A stretch of DNA of 64,000 nt from Sphingomonas sp. 37zxx (GTDB taxonomy: Bacteria; Pseudomonadota; Alphaproteobacteria; Sphingomonadales; Sphingomonadaceae), in assembly GCF_000786205.1 (NCBI RefSeq), contig NZ_JROH01000005.1, forward strand, positions 113,945 to 177,944. The letters are read 5' to 3'. Position 1 is the first letter of the stretch, and each line of letters opens with the position of its first letter. A program made the position numbers and the translations under genes. The notes under the pieces were generated by a model that did not search any database, was not told where the DNA came from, and was given only the letters and a program-made list of their open reading frames with translations. Shown one piece after another: positions 51,971 through 60,886 of the stretch.

Positions 51971-52978
51971 ATGCGAATCGTCTCGGGAATCCAGACCACC
52001 GGCAATCTCCACCTCGGCAACTATCTTGGCGCGATCCGCCAATGGGTAGCGATGCAGGACGCGCTGCAAGCCGGTGACGATTGCCTGTTCTTCCTCGCCG
52101 ACCTCCACGCACTGACGGTAACCCAAGACCCCAAGGAGCTGGCGCGTACGACGGTCGAGATGGCGGCCACGCTGATCGCCGCTGGCATCGACACCGACCG
52201 CGCGATCCTGTTCAATCAGGCGCGCGTACCCGAACATAGCGAGCTTGCCTGGCTGCTCGGCGGCACCGCGCGGATGGGTTGGCTCAACCGCATGACGCAG
52301 TGGAAGGACAAGGCGGGCAAGAACCGCGAAGGGGCCAGTGTCGGCCTGTTCACCTATCCGGTGCTGCAAGCCGCCGACGTATTGCTGTACCGCGCCACGC
52401 ACGTGCCGGTGGGCGAGGACCAGAAACAGCATCTCGAACTCGCGCGCGACGTCGCAACCAAGTTCAACACCGATTTCGCCGTCGAGCTGTTCCCGCTGCC
52501 CGAGCCGCTGATCTCGGCCGCAGCCCCGCGCATCATGTCGCTTCGCGACGGCACCGCGAAAATGTCGAAGTCCGACCCATCGGATATGAGCCGGATCAAC
52601 CTGATCGACGATGACGACACGATCGTCGCCAAACTTCGCAAGGCCAAGAGCGACGCCGATGTGCTACCCGAAACGATGGCGGGTCTCGCCGAGCGCCCCG
52701 AAGCGCGCAACCTGTTGACGATCTATGCCGCGCTGGCAGGACAGACACCCGACGAGGTGGCTGCCGAGTTCGCAGGCCAGGGCTTCGGCGCGTTCAAGCC
52801 GGCACTGGCCGACCTGACGGTGGCGACGCTCGGCCCGATCCGCGATCGACTGAAGCAGTTGCTGGCGAACCGCGACGAAGTGGCGGCCGAGCTACGCAAG
52901 GGCGCTGACAAGGCAAGGACGCTGGCGGCACCGACACTGCGCGCGGCGCAGGAAGCGCTGGGGCTTCAAGTAGCGTAA
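51971..52978 (+). CDS. trpS: Tryptophanyl-tRNA synthetase
   Basis: A 335-aa class I synthetase. The HIGH-type motif is TTGNLHLGN (about residues 9-17) and the KMSKS motif is AKMSKSDPSD (about residue 197). The middle contains LLYRATHVPVGEDQKQHLEL. Full length. Likely cotranscribed with murJ. Confidence 0.97.
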   Translation: MRIVSGIQTTGNLHLGNYLGAIRQWVAMQDALQAGDDCLFFLADLHALTVTQDPKELARTTVEMAATLIAAGIDTDRAILFNQARVPEHSELAWLLGGTARMGWLNRMTQWKDKAGKNREGASVGLFTYPVLQAADVLLYRATHVPVGEDQKQHLELARDVATKFNTDFAVELFPLPEPLISAAAPRIMSLRDGTAKMSKSDPSDMSRINLIDDDDTIVAKLRKAKSDADVLPETMAGLAERPEARNLLTIYAALAGQTPDEVAAEFAGQGFGAFKPALADLTVATLGPIRDRLKQLLANRDEVAAELRKGADKARTLAAPTLRAAQEALGLQVA

Positions 52979-52983
52979 CCTAC

Positions 52984-53003
52984 CCCCCTCCCTGGAGAGG
53001 GGG
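52984..53003 (+). terminator. GC-rich stem-loop after trpS
   Basis: CCCCCTC (52984-52990) pairs with GAGGGGG (52997-53003) around CCTGGA, 6 nt after the trpS stop. No T-run follows. Its sequence resembles the element between secB and murJ, suggesting a shared repeat family. Confidence 0.45.
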
Positions 53004-53099
53004 CGTACCCCAACGCACCGTTTGGTGAGGATCAATCCGTAGCGCCTGCTGCGAGCCCCCAGATCGAGTACTATTACGCGGAAACAACGGTCTTCTCTT

Positions 53100-53171
53100 C
53101 GTCATTCCCGCGAAGGCGGGAATCCATATTCGGTACAGGGGTTATGGATTCCCGCCTTCGCGGGAATGACG
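53100..53171. repeat. Perfect 28-bp inverted repeat between trpS and dnaA
   Basis: The left arm (53100-53127) starts CGTCATTCCCGCGAAGGCGG and is exactly complementary to the right arm (53144-53171); the loop is 16 nt. Each arm is itself internally palindromic around CCCGCGAAGGCGGG. Repeats with this CATTCCCGCGAAGGCGGGAA core are widespread in proteobacterial intergenic regions as REP/MITE-like elements. It lies between convergent trpS and dnaA and may also act as a two-way transcription stop. Confidence 0.85.
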
Positions 53172-53219
53172 GACGAGATGGGTTAGCAAGACGCCGTCAT
53201 GCCATCACGCTATGGTCGA

Positions 53220-54599
53220 TCAGCCCTCGAGCTGCCGCATCAAGCTGCGGACGGCACCGTCGATCTCGCGGTCCTTGCCGCGCAAATCCTCGATCCGTTT
53301 GACCGCGTGGATCACCGTCGAATGGTCGCGATTGCCGAATTTGCGGCCGATCTCGGGCAGGCTGCGCGTCGTCAACCGCTTGGCGAGGTACATCGCGATC
53401 TGGCGCGGACGCGCCACCGCTACTGCGCGGCGGTCCGAGATCAGGTCGAGCTGCTTCATTTCGAAATGCGCCGACACCGCCTTTTGGATGTCGTCGATCG
53501 TCACGCGACGCTGTGCCCCGCGAAGCACTTCGCCCAAGGTCTGGAGCGCGAAGTCCATCGTCACGGTCTCGCCGATCAACTGGGCATAGGCGACCAGCCG
53601 ATTAAGCGCGCCCTCCAGCTCGCGGATATTGGTGTTGATCCGCATCGCCAGCAGCTCAAGCACTTCATCGGGCACCGCCACCTGCGGCATCTCGCGCAGC
53701 TTGGTGTCCAATATGGCTCGGCGAAGCCCGAACTCGGGCGGCTTGATGTCGGTGACAAGCCCCGCGCCCAGCCGGCTCACCAGCCGCGGCTCGACCCCGT
53801 CGAGATGCTGGGGTGAGCGGTCGGCGGCGATCACCAGCCTTTTGCCCATCGTCATGAATTCGTTGACGGTGTGGAAGCATTCTTCCTGCGTCGAATCCTT
53901 TCCCGCGATGAACTGCAGGTCGTCGATCATCAGCAGGTCGACGCCGCGCAGCCGCTCCTTGAAGCTGAAGGTGTCGCGCGCGCGCACCGCCTTGACGAAT
54001 TCGAACATGAACCGCTCGGCGGGCATATAGATCGCGGTCGCGCCCGGATTGGCTTCCTGGAAGGCATGGCCGATCGCGTGGCACAGATGCGTCTTACCCT
54101 GGCCCGTCGCGCTGTGGATGTAGAGCGGGCTGAACTGCGGCGGATTGCGATCGGCCAGCGCCTTGGCAGCGTTAAGCGCCACCCGGTTCGACGTATCGGC
54201 AACGAAGCGATCGAAGGTGAAGCGCGGATCAAAGGCAAACCGCTCGGCAACGGGCACTACCTGCGCAACCGGGGCAGCAACGGGCGCGGCCTCGCTCAAC
54301 ACCCGGCGCGGCGCTGGCGCGGCGCTCAGCGTCTCCACCGACACCGCACGGACCCCGGGCAGCGTCGTGCGGAACTCGAGCAGCAGCCGCTCGGCATAAT
54401 GGCCTTTCACATAGTTCGTCATGAACGGCGAAGGCAGCGCGATGCGGATGCAGTCGAGATCGGATGTTTCAGCGAGCACCGCCGGCTTCAGCCACTGGTC
54501 GAACACCTTCGCACCCGACTGGGCACGCAGGTTGCGACGCACCTGTTCCCAGGCGGTTGCCAGCGTCGCCGATCGGCCAGCCTCGTCATGCTCGTTCAC
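53220..54599 (-). CDS. dnaA: Chromosomal replication initiator DnaA
   Basis: A 459-aa AAA+ initiator. Domain I (about 15-85), a variable proline/alanine-rich domain II (about 90-120), the Walker A motif SATGQGKTHL (163-172), Walker B LLMIDDLQFIAGK, and the domain IV signature GRKFGNRDHSTVIHAV near the C-terminus. The start is taken as GTG at 54599 because AAGGAAGGGG lies 8 nt upstream; ATGs at 54650 and 54647 would add about 17 residues unlike known DnaA. Confidence 0.96.
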   Translation of the reverse strand: MNEHDEAGRSATLATAWEQVRRNLRAQSGAKVFDQWLKPAVLAETSDLDCIRIALPSPFMTNYVKGHYAERLLLEFRTTLPGVRAVSVETLSAAPAPRRVLSEAAPVAAPVAQVVPVAERFAFDPRFTFDRFVADTSNRVALNAAKALADRNPPQFSPLYIHSATGQGKTHLCHAIGHAFQEANPGATAIYMPAERFMFEFVKAVRARDTFSFKERLRGVDLLMIDDLQFIAGKDSTQEECFHTVNEFMTMGKRLVIAADRSPQHLDGVEPRLVSRLGAGLVTDIKPPEFGLRRAILDTKLREMPQVAVPDEVLELLAMRINTNIRELEGALNRLVAYAQLIGETVTMDFALQTLGEVLRGAQRRVTIDDIQKAVSAHFEMKQLDLISDRRAVAVARPRQIAMYLAKRLTTRSLPEIGRKFGNRDHSTVIHAVKRIEDLRGKDREIDGAVRSLMRQLEG

Positions 54600-55036
54600 G
54601 CGGACAGCCCCTTCCTTGCCGGAAAGCACATGCTTCCGGTTACGCATCATCAACAGTCAAAAACCCCCTCAGCCGGGAAATTATATCCCGTCTGGTTGCG
54701 AAGATTCGCTGAACCCCGCCTGCAACATCGTCGCTGCGGGAGGTCTGTTTAGAAACTCGATCGTGAGTCGAGCAACCCTGCGACGTCAAGAAAATGAAAT
54801 ATAAAACGCTTGACTCAGTGCTGTGGCGGAAATGCTGGAAATCCGCCTTAAGTTGCTGTTTTTATGTGGTTTTGTCTACTGTCAAGCAAGCCGACACCAA
54901 TCGACTCGTGGACGAACCTCGTTTCGGGATTATCGATCGCAAAACGCAACTGAAAATGGCAGCAAGCTTTCAGGCACGACAAAAAACCCCACCGGCGAAC
55001 CGGCAGGGCTTATTCGTCTTTCAACGCTAATCGCTG
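54600..55036. other. 437-nt gap between dnaA and rpsT
   Basis: This region is more AT-rich than its surroundings. It holds the rpsT terminator (54979-55009), a minus-strand TTGACA at 54895-54890 followed by AT-rich CATAAAAA that may be a dnaA promoter, and four GANTC sites (54703, 54765, 54812, 54903) of the type methylated by CcrM. I see no DnaA-box cluster and no convincing gene, so I do not call an origin here. Confidence 0.5.
54979..55009 (-). terminator. Rho-independent terminator of rpsT
   Basis: On the minus strand GCCCTGCCGG pairs with CCGGTGGGG around TTCG and is followed at once by six Ts (54986-54981). It lies 27 nt below the rpsT stop. Confidence 0.85.
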
Positions 55037-55300
55037 TTAGGCGAGTGCGCTCAGTCGCTTGGTCAGGCGCGAATATTTCCGCGATGCCGTGTTCCGGTGC
55101 AGCACACCCTTTGCAACGCCGCGCGCCAGTTCAGGCTGCATCGCTGCCATCGCGGCGGTGGCCGCAACCTTGTCGCCCGATTCGAGCGCTGCTTCGGCCT
55201 TCTTTACGAAGGTGCGGATGCGGCTGACGCGCGCACCGTTGATTTCCGCACGACGCTCGTTGCGCCGGATACGCTTTTTCGCCTGTGGCGTATTCGCCAT
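55037..55300 (-). CDS. rpsT: 30S ribosomal protein S20
   Basis: An 87-aa basic protein, [20 protein letters not shown] at the start and [20 protein letters not shown] near the end, the S20 pattern. It binds 16S rRNA early in 30S assembly. Followed by a strong terminator; located between dnaA and mutM as in other sphingomonads. Confidence 0.97.
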   Translation of the reverse strand: MANTPQAKKRIRRNERRAEINGARVSRIRTFVKKAEAALESGDKVAATAAMAAMQPELARGVAKGVLHRNTASRKYSRLTKRLSALA

Positions 55301-55397
55301 GCCGTCCTCGAACCTGCTAATTGGGATGGGCGTGGAACGAAGCTCCGTTGCCCGGGAAAGCGCGGCCCTTACCGAAGCTGGCCACAGCGGTCAACCT

Positions 55398-56210
55398 TTA
55401 CCGCTGGCATTGCGGACAAAAGAAGGTCGATCGCCCTGCCTCTGCACGCCGTAAAATCGTCGTTCCACAGCCGCACGCCTCGCCCTCACGACCATAAACG
55501 CGCCATTGCTTCGAAAAATAGCCAAGCTCGCCGTCGGGCCGCGCATAATCGCGAAGCGTCGATCCGCCCGCTTCGATCGCCGCCGCCAACACCTCGCGCA
55601 CCGCCGCGACCAGCGGCGCGATTCGGCGGGTGGCGATTTGCCCGCCGGCCAGGCTCGGCGCGATCCCGGCCATGTGCAGCGCCTCGCACACATAGATGTT
55701 GCCCAGCCCCGCCACATTGCGCTGATCGAGCAGCAATGCCTTCACCGGCGAAATGCGGTCGGCAAACACCTTTGCCAGATGCCGGGCTGTAAATTCAGCG
55801 CCCAGCGGTTCCGGCCCAAGCGCGGCAAACGGACCCCAGCCGGTCAATTCAGCCGTCGGCACCAGATCGACAGATCCGAAGCGTCGCGGATCGTTCAGCG
55901 CCAGCCGCCGCCCCTCGTCGGTTTCCAGCACCAGATGGTCGTGCGGCAAGGCTTCGCTTGGATCGACTCGCCATCGGCCCGACATGCCCAGGTGAAAGAC
56001 GAACGTGTCGCCGCGATCGGTATCGACCAGGCCATATTTCGCGCGCCGCCCAAGCGACGTCACCCGCGCACCGGTCAGCCGCTGCCCCAGATCGACCGGC
56101 ATCGGCCGGCGCAAATCGGGGCGGTTGGCAATGACGCGGACGATTCGTCGTCCCTCCAGCACGGGGCGCAGCCCACCCACCGTGGTTTCGACTTCGGGAA
56201 GCTCTGGCAT
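55398..56210 (-). CDS. mutM: Formamidopyrimidine-DNA glycosylase
   Basis: A 270-aa base-excision repair enzyme removing 8-oxoguanine. Catalytic P1-E2 in PELPEVETTVGGLRP, the beta-lyase lysine in GRRAKYGLV, the helix-two-turn-helix VAGLGNIYVCEALHMAGI, and a C-terminal zinc finger CGCGTTILRRAEAGRSTFFC followed by PQCQR. Complete. Divergent from ubiE. Confidence 0.97.
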   Translation of the reverse strand: MPELPEVETTVGGLRPVLEGRRIVRVIANRPDLRRPMPVDLGQRLTGARVTSLGRRAKYGLVDTDRGDTFVFHLGMSGRWRVDPSEALPHDHLVLETDEGRRLALNDPRRFGSVDLVPTAELTGWGPFAALGPEPLGAEFTARHLAKVFADRISPVKALLLDQRNVAGLGNIYVCEALHMAGIAPSLAGGQIATRRIAPLVAAVREVLAAAIEAGGSTLRDYARPDGELGYFSKQWRVYGREGEACGCGTTILRRAEAGRSTFFCPQCQR

Positions 56211-56299
56211 ACCGGCCTTGAGCTAGGCGCACGCGCGTGCCGCGACAAGTCTCGCCATTGGGCTTGGCAGGACAGCCGCAAACCGCCATTTGGGCAGGC

Positions 56300-57031
56300 A
56301 TGACCGACACAGTATCCTTCGGCTATGAAGACATCGCCGCTACCGCCAAGACTGCCCGAGTCGGCGAAGTCTTCACCAATGTCGCCAGCAATTATGATGC
56401 GATGAACGACGCCATGTCGGCGGGCATGCATCGCGTGTGGAAGGACGTGTTCGTCCGCCGCGTGAAGCCACGCGCGGGCGAGACGATCCTCGACATGGCG
56501 GGCGGCACCGGCGACATCGCCTTTCGCATGATCGAATCGGATGCAGCGATCACCGTTGCCGACATCAACCCGGCGATGCTGGAAGTAGGCATGCAGCGCG
56601 CCGCCAAGCGCGGCATCTCGGGGCTGGTATGGACCGAGGCGAATGCCGAGACGCTTCGCTTCCCCGATCGATTCTTTGATGCCTATACGATCGCGTTCGG
56701 CATCCGAAACGTCACCGATATTCCGCTGGCACTGCGCGAGGCACATCGCGTGCTCAAGCGCGGCGGGCGTTTCTATTGCCTTGAGTTCTCGACTACGCTC
56801 TGGCCGGGTTTTGCCGAAGTGTATGACGCCTATTCGCACCGATTGGTGCCAAAGCTTGGCAAGCTGATCGCCAATGACGAGGACAGCTATCGCTATCTGA
56901 TCGAATCGATCCGCCGCTTCCCTGACATGGCCCGGTTCGAAACGATGATCGCCGATGCAGGCTTTGTGCAGACCAAAGTTGAGCCGATGCTGGGCGGACT
57001 GGTGGCAATCCACAGCGGCTGGAAGATTTGA
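56300..57031 (+). CDS. ubiE: Demethylmenaquinone/demethylubiquinone C-methyltransferase UbiE
   Basis: A 243-aa SAM methyltransferase of ubiquinone synthesis. It starts MTDTVSFGYEDI and has the family signature YDAMNDAMSAGMHRVWKD, SAM motif ILDMAGGTGDIAFRM and AFGIRNVTDIPLALREAHRV. ATG at 56300 is fixed by homology. Its stop overlaps the TTG start of ubiB. Confidence 0.96.
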   Translation: MTDTVSFGYEDIAATAKTARVGEVFTNVASNYDAMNDAMSAGMHRVWKDVFVRRVKPRAGETILDMAGGTGDIAFRMIESDAAITVADINPAMLEVGMQRAAKRGISGLVWTEANAETLRFPDRFFDAYTIAFGIRNVTDIPLALREAHRVLKRGGRFYCLEFSTTLWPGFAEVYDAYSHRLVPKLGKLIANDEDSYRYLIESIRRFPDMARFETMIADAGFVQTKVEPMLGGLVAIHSGWKI

Positions 57032-58560
57032 CCGCCCCCGCAATCCATCTGCTGCGCCTGCTGAAATGGGGTCGCATCCTGGCACGCCACGGGGCGCTGA
57101 CCGGGATCGAGCGCAACCCCAATACGCCGCCAGCGCTTCGCCGCGTCTGCCGCGTCCTGCGGTTTGGCGCGTCGCTGCCGGCGGCCCCCGCTTATGCCGA
57201 TGCGTTCCAGGCGATCGGCCCGGCAGCGATCAAACTTGGGCAGACCCTCGCCACCCGCCCCGACCTGGTGGGAGATGTTGCCGCCAACGACCTGCTTCGC
57301 CTGCAGGATGCGCTGCCGCCAGTGCCCTATTCGGTGATTTGCGAAGCGATGAAGGCAAGCTTTGGCAAGCCGCTTGAATCGCTATTCCTCGACATCAACG
57401 AAACGCCGATCGGTGCCGCGTCGATCGCGCAGGTCCACCGCGCCACCACCACTGATGGCCGCCGCGTCGCGATCAAGGTCATCCGCCCCGGCGTCGAGGC
57501 CGAATTCATCCGTGCGATCGAAACCTATGAATGGGCCGCCGCGCAGATCGAACAGATGGGCGGCGAACTCGCCCGGCTTCGCCCGCGCCTGACGATCGAC
57601 CAGTTCAAGCGCTGGACGCTGCGCGAGCTCGACCTGCGGCGCGAGGCGGCGTCTGCATCGGAGCTCAAGAACAACATGCAGGCGCAGCCCGATTTCGTGG
57701 TGCCAGCGATAGATTGGCAACGCACCACCGGCAAGGTGATGACGCTCGAATGGATCGACGGCATCAAGCTGTCGGACAAACAGGCGCTGCTTGCCGCCGG
57801 CCATGACCTGTCCTCGCTGTCACAGACGCTGGTAAAGGCATTCCTGCGCCAGGCGATCGCCGAGGGTTTTTTCCACGCCGACATGCACCAGGGCAATTTG
57901 TTCGCGCTGGCCGACGGGCGGATCGCCGCAATTGATTTCGGCATCATGGGTCGGATCGACCGGCGCGCGCGCGTCTGGCTCGCCGAAATTTTATACGGAC
58001 TGATCACCGGCAACTATACCCGCGTCGCCGAAATCCATTTCGAGGCGGGCTATGTCCCCGCGCATCACAATATGGCCGAGTTCGCGACCGCGTTGCGCGC
58101 GGTGGGTGAGCCGGTGCGAGGCGTTGCGACCAAGGACATGTCGGTCGGCATGATGCTCGACAGCCTGTTCAACATCACCCGCGAATTCGACATGCAGACC
58201 CAGCCACATCTGCTGCTGCTGCAAAAGACGATGGTGATGGTCGAGGGAGTGGCGACCAGCCTCGATCCCAATGTGAACCTGTGGGACGTCGGCGCGCCCT
58301 TCATCGGCGAATGGATCCGCACCGAGCTTGGCCCCGAAGCGGCACTGGCCGATCGGCTGATGCTCGACCTCAAGACCTTTGCCCGGCTGCCCGAACTGAT
58401 CCGCAACATCGAATTGCGCTATCCCTCCCCCGGCGGCGCGCCGCCCTCGCCGCCGCTTCGCGATATTGAAATCGTCCGGGTCGGTGGCGGCTGGCGTTAT
58501 GCGCTGATCGCACTCGCGGGGCTGGCAGTCGGCGCGGGCACCATGTTCGCGATCGGATGA
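57028..58560 (+). CDS. ubiB: Ubiquinone biosynthesis protein UbiB
   Basis: A 510-aa atypical ABC1/ADCK kinase-like protein required for ubiquinone synthesis. The KxGQ motif is AIKLGQTLATRPDLV, an Ala-rich nucleotide loop is PIGAASIAQVHRATT, and the catalytic region is FFHADMHQGNLFALADGRIA then AIDFGIMGRI. A C-terminal membrane helix is seen. The start is TTG at 57028 overlapping the ubiE stop (TTGA). It overlaps the next gene by 4 nt. Confidence 0.95.
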   Translation: MTAPAIHLLRLLKWGRILARHGALTGIERNPNTPPALRRVCRVLRFGASLPAAPAYADAFQAIGPAAIKLGQTLATRPDLVGDVAANDLLRLQDALPPVPYSVICEAMKASFGKPLESLFLDINETPIGAASIAQVHRATTTDGRRVAIKVIRPGVEAEFIRAIETYEWAAAQIEQMGGELARLRPRLTIDQFKRWTLRELDLRREAASASELKNNMQAQPDFVVPAIDWQRTTGKVMTLEWIDGIKLSDKQALLAAGHDLSSLSQTLVKAFLRQAIAEGFFHADMHQGNLFALADGRIAAIDFGIMGRIDRRARVWLAEILYGLITGNYTRVAEIHFEAGYVPAHHNMAEFATALRAVGEPVRGVATKDMSVGMMLDSLFNITREFDMQTQPHLLLLQKTMVMVEGVATSLDPNVNLWDVGAPFIGEWIRTELGPEAALADRLMLDLKTFARLPELIRNIELRYPSPGGAPPSPPLRDIEIVRVGGGWRYALIALAGLAVGAGTMFAIG

Positions 58561-59657
58561 GGCGACCGCCGCCACTATGGCTGCGCAATTCCAGCCGGTT
58601 TGGCGGGATCGGCAAGCCATTTGCCCGCCTGTTGCTCGGCCTGGCGGCGCTGCTCATCTTGCTGTCGTTCCAGGCGCTGTTCCTGCCGCAACCCAGCGGC
58701 GACGGCGCGATCGCGCAAAGCGATCTGCTGCTGTATGAAGGCATCGTGTCGGCGCTCCACGCCGGCGGCGATTACTACACCGTCACAGCCGATTCGCTGC
58801 GCGCGGGCAATTATCCCCTCCGCTCGTTCGATACCTTCCGGTTGCCGACGCTTGCCGTGGTGCAGGCCAGCTTGCCGCCGATGCTCCTATCTTCGCTGAT
58901 GATCGCTCTGGCCTCCATAACCGGCCTGGTCTGGCTGAACCGGCTGCGATCGGAAGCGGTTGCCGATCTGCCTGCGGTGCTGGTGACGGCGGTGATGCTG
59001 GCGGGCGGGCTGGTCGCATTCGTCCAGACCGGGCTGTGGGCGCTGCATGAATTCTGGGCGGCACCGCTGGTCGCGCTGTCGCTGGGGCTGCGCCGCCCCG
59101 GCAATTGGGTCAATTCCGCCGCGATCGGATTGATCGCGGGGCTGATCGCCGAAACCGCCCTGGTCTATCTGATCGTGATGGCGGTGTTTGCCTGGGCAGA
59201 GGGAGCGCGGCGCGAGGCCTATGGCTGGATCGGCGCGATCCTGTTGTTCGGCGTGGTCCTGACCTTCCACGCAATGGCAGTCGCCGCCGTCACCGGCCCG
59301 CTCGATCCGCAAGCGAGCGGCTGGTCGGGCCTTTATGGCTTTGGCCTGTTCGTCCGATCGGCAAGCCTGGCCACCGCGTTGCAGGCGGTGCCGCTGTGGA
59401 TCGCCGCGCCGATCGTGGCGCTGGCACTGTTTGGCTGGATGGGCTTGCGCGATCCGCTTGGCCTTCGCGTCGCGGCGATGCTGACCGGCTATGCGCTGAT
59501 CATCGCGACATTCGGTCGTCTTGAATCGCTTACTTGGGCGGTGATGGCGGCCCCCTTGCTGCTCGTCGGACTGGTCTTTGTGCCCGACAGCCTGCGCGAC
59601 CTGACTGCCGCTGCGCTCGACAGGCGGCGCATCCGGGTGCAGAGGATCGTGCGATGA
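58557..59657 (+). CDS. Polytopic membrane protein of unknown function
   Basis: A 366-aa protein with about nine or ten hydrophobic helices. A periplasmic loop after the first helix contains DLLLYEGIVSALHAGGDYYT, followed by LRSFDTFRLPTLAVVQA. This first-loop pattern resembles glycosyltransferase-like or DUF2029-type membrane proteins, but I cannot name the family. It overlaps ubiB and coaBC by 4 nt, so is in the same operon. Confidence 0.8.
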   Translation: MRRPPPLWLRNSSRFGGIGKPFARLLLGLAALLILLSFQALFLPQPSGDGAIAQSDLLLYEGIVSALHAGGDYYTVTADSLRAGNYPLRSFDTFRLPTLAVVQASLPPMLLSSLMIALASITGLVWLNRLRSEAVADLPAVLVTAVMLAGGLVAFVQTGLWALHEFWAAPLVALSLGLRRPGNWVNSAAIGLIAGLIAETALVYLIVMAVFAWAEGARREAYGWIGAILLFGVVLTFHAMAVAAVTGPLDPQASGWSGLYGFGLFVRSASLATALQAVPLWIAAPIVALALFGWMGLRDPLGLRVAAMLTGYALIIATFGRLESLTWAVMAAPLLLVGLVFVPDSLRDLTAAALDRRRIRVQRIVR

Positions 59658-60886
59658 AGCGTATCCTGCTGATCGTCGGCGGCGGCATTGCCGCGTACAA
59701 GGCCTGTGAGCTGATCCGGCTCGCGCGCCAGGGCGGGATCGCCGTGCGCTGTGTCCTCACCGACGGCGGCGCGCAGTTCGTAACCCCGATGACCTTGGCC
59801 GCTTTATCCGAATCGCCGGTCCACACCAGCCTGTGGGATTTGAAGGACGAGGCGGAGATGGGGCATATCCAGCTAAGCCGCGAAGCCGATCTGGTCGTGA
59901 TCGCCCCCGCGACCGCCGACCTGCTGGCACGCATGGCCAGCGGCATCGCCGACGATCTAGCCACCACCTTGCTGCTCGCCACCGACAAGCCCGTGCTGGC
60001 CGCGCCAGCGATGAATGTGCGGATGTGGCAGCATCCCGCGACCGTCCGCAACGTGGCGCAGCTCCGCGCCGATGGCGTGACCGTGCTCGAACCCGATGAA
60101 GGCGCGATGGCGTGCGGCGAATTCGGCCCCGGTCGCCTGCCCGAACCGGCAGCAATTCTGGCCGCCATACAGCGCGCCCTCGTCCCCGAAGAAGGGCTTC
60201 AGGAAACCGCCTCGACCAGCTCGGCCCGCACCGACGAAAAGCGCGCGCGCTCGCTGGTGGGCAAGCACATCCTGGTCACCGCCGGCCCAACGCATGAACC
60301 GATCGACCCGGTTCGCTATATCGCCAATCGTTCGTCGGGCCGCCAGGGATTCGCGATCGCGCAGGCATTGGCCGAGCGCGGGGCGCGGGTGACGCTGATT
60401 GCCGGTCCCGTCACCCTCCCTACCCCTGCCGCAGTCGATCGCATCGATGTCGAAACCGCGCGGCAGATGGCCGATGCGGTCACTGCCGCTTTACCCGCCG
60501 ATGCCGCGGTGATGGTGGCGGCCGTCGCCGACTGGCGGGTCGAGGCGATTGCCGACCAGAAGCTCAAAAAAGGCGCCATGCAGCCGATGCTGGCGCTGGT
60601 GCCCAATCCCGATCTGCTGGCGACATTGGGCACCAGCCCGCACCGCCCGCGCCTGCTGATCGGCTTTGCCGCCGAAACCGAGCAGGTCGTCGAACACGCC
60701 ACCGCCAAACGCGCCGCCAAACAGGCCGACTGGATCGTCGCCAATGACGTATCGGGCGATGTAATGGGCGGAGATGCCAACACCATTCACCTCGTGACCG
60801 CGCTGGGCGTCGAGCAATGGGAGCGCCTGCCAAAGGCGACCGTCGCCGCGCGCCTTGCCGACAGGATCGCCGATGCGCTGCTTTAA
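59654..60886 (+). CDS. coaBC: Bifunctional phosphopantothenoylcysteine decarboxylase/synthase
   Basis: A 410-aa bifunctional enzyme of coenzyme A synthesis. The N-terminal flavin-dependent CoaC domain has ILLIVGGGIAAYKACELIRL and PAMNVRMWQHPA; the C-terminal CoaB domain (from about residue 200) has LVTAGPTHEPIDPVRYIANR and IGFAAETE. GIAAYKA replaces the more usual GSIAAYK form, and CoaC's catalytic His should lie in EAEMGHIQLSREAD. Full length. Confidence 0.95.
   Translation: MKRILLIVGGGIAAYKACELIRLARQGGIAVRCVLTDGGAQFVTPMTLAALSESPVHTSLWDLKDEAEMGHIQLSREADLVVIAPATADLLARMASGIADDLATTLLLATDKPVLAAPAMNVRMWQHPATVRNVAQLRADGVTVLEPDEGAMACGEFGPGRLPEPAAILAAIQRALVPEEGLQETASTSSARTDEKRARSLVGKHILVTAGPTHEPIDPVRYIANRSSGRQGFAIAQALAERGARVTLIAGPVTLPTPAAVDRIDVETARQMADAVTAALPADAAVMVAAVADWRVEAIADQKLKKGAMQPMLALVPNPDLLATLGTSPHRPRLLIGFAAETEQVVEHATAKRAAKQADWIVANDVSGDVMGGDANTIHLVTALGVEQWERLPKATVAARLADRIADALL

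Noticed and set aside
53100..53171. CRISPR repeat unit or rho-independent terminator
   Set aside because: There are only two arms in inverted orientation, no direct repeats with spacers, and no T-run.
54600..54653. dnaA start at one of the upstream codons (ATG 54650, ATG 54647, TTG 54653)
   Set aside because: The GTG at 54599 has AAGGAAGGGG at good spacing and begins the conserved domain; the extra residues look like leader sequence.
54600..55036. oriC next to dnaA
   Set aside because: I found no cluster of TTATNCACA-like boxes or an obvious unwinding element, and alphaproteobacterial origins often lie away from dnaA.
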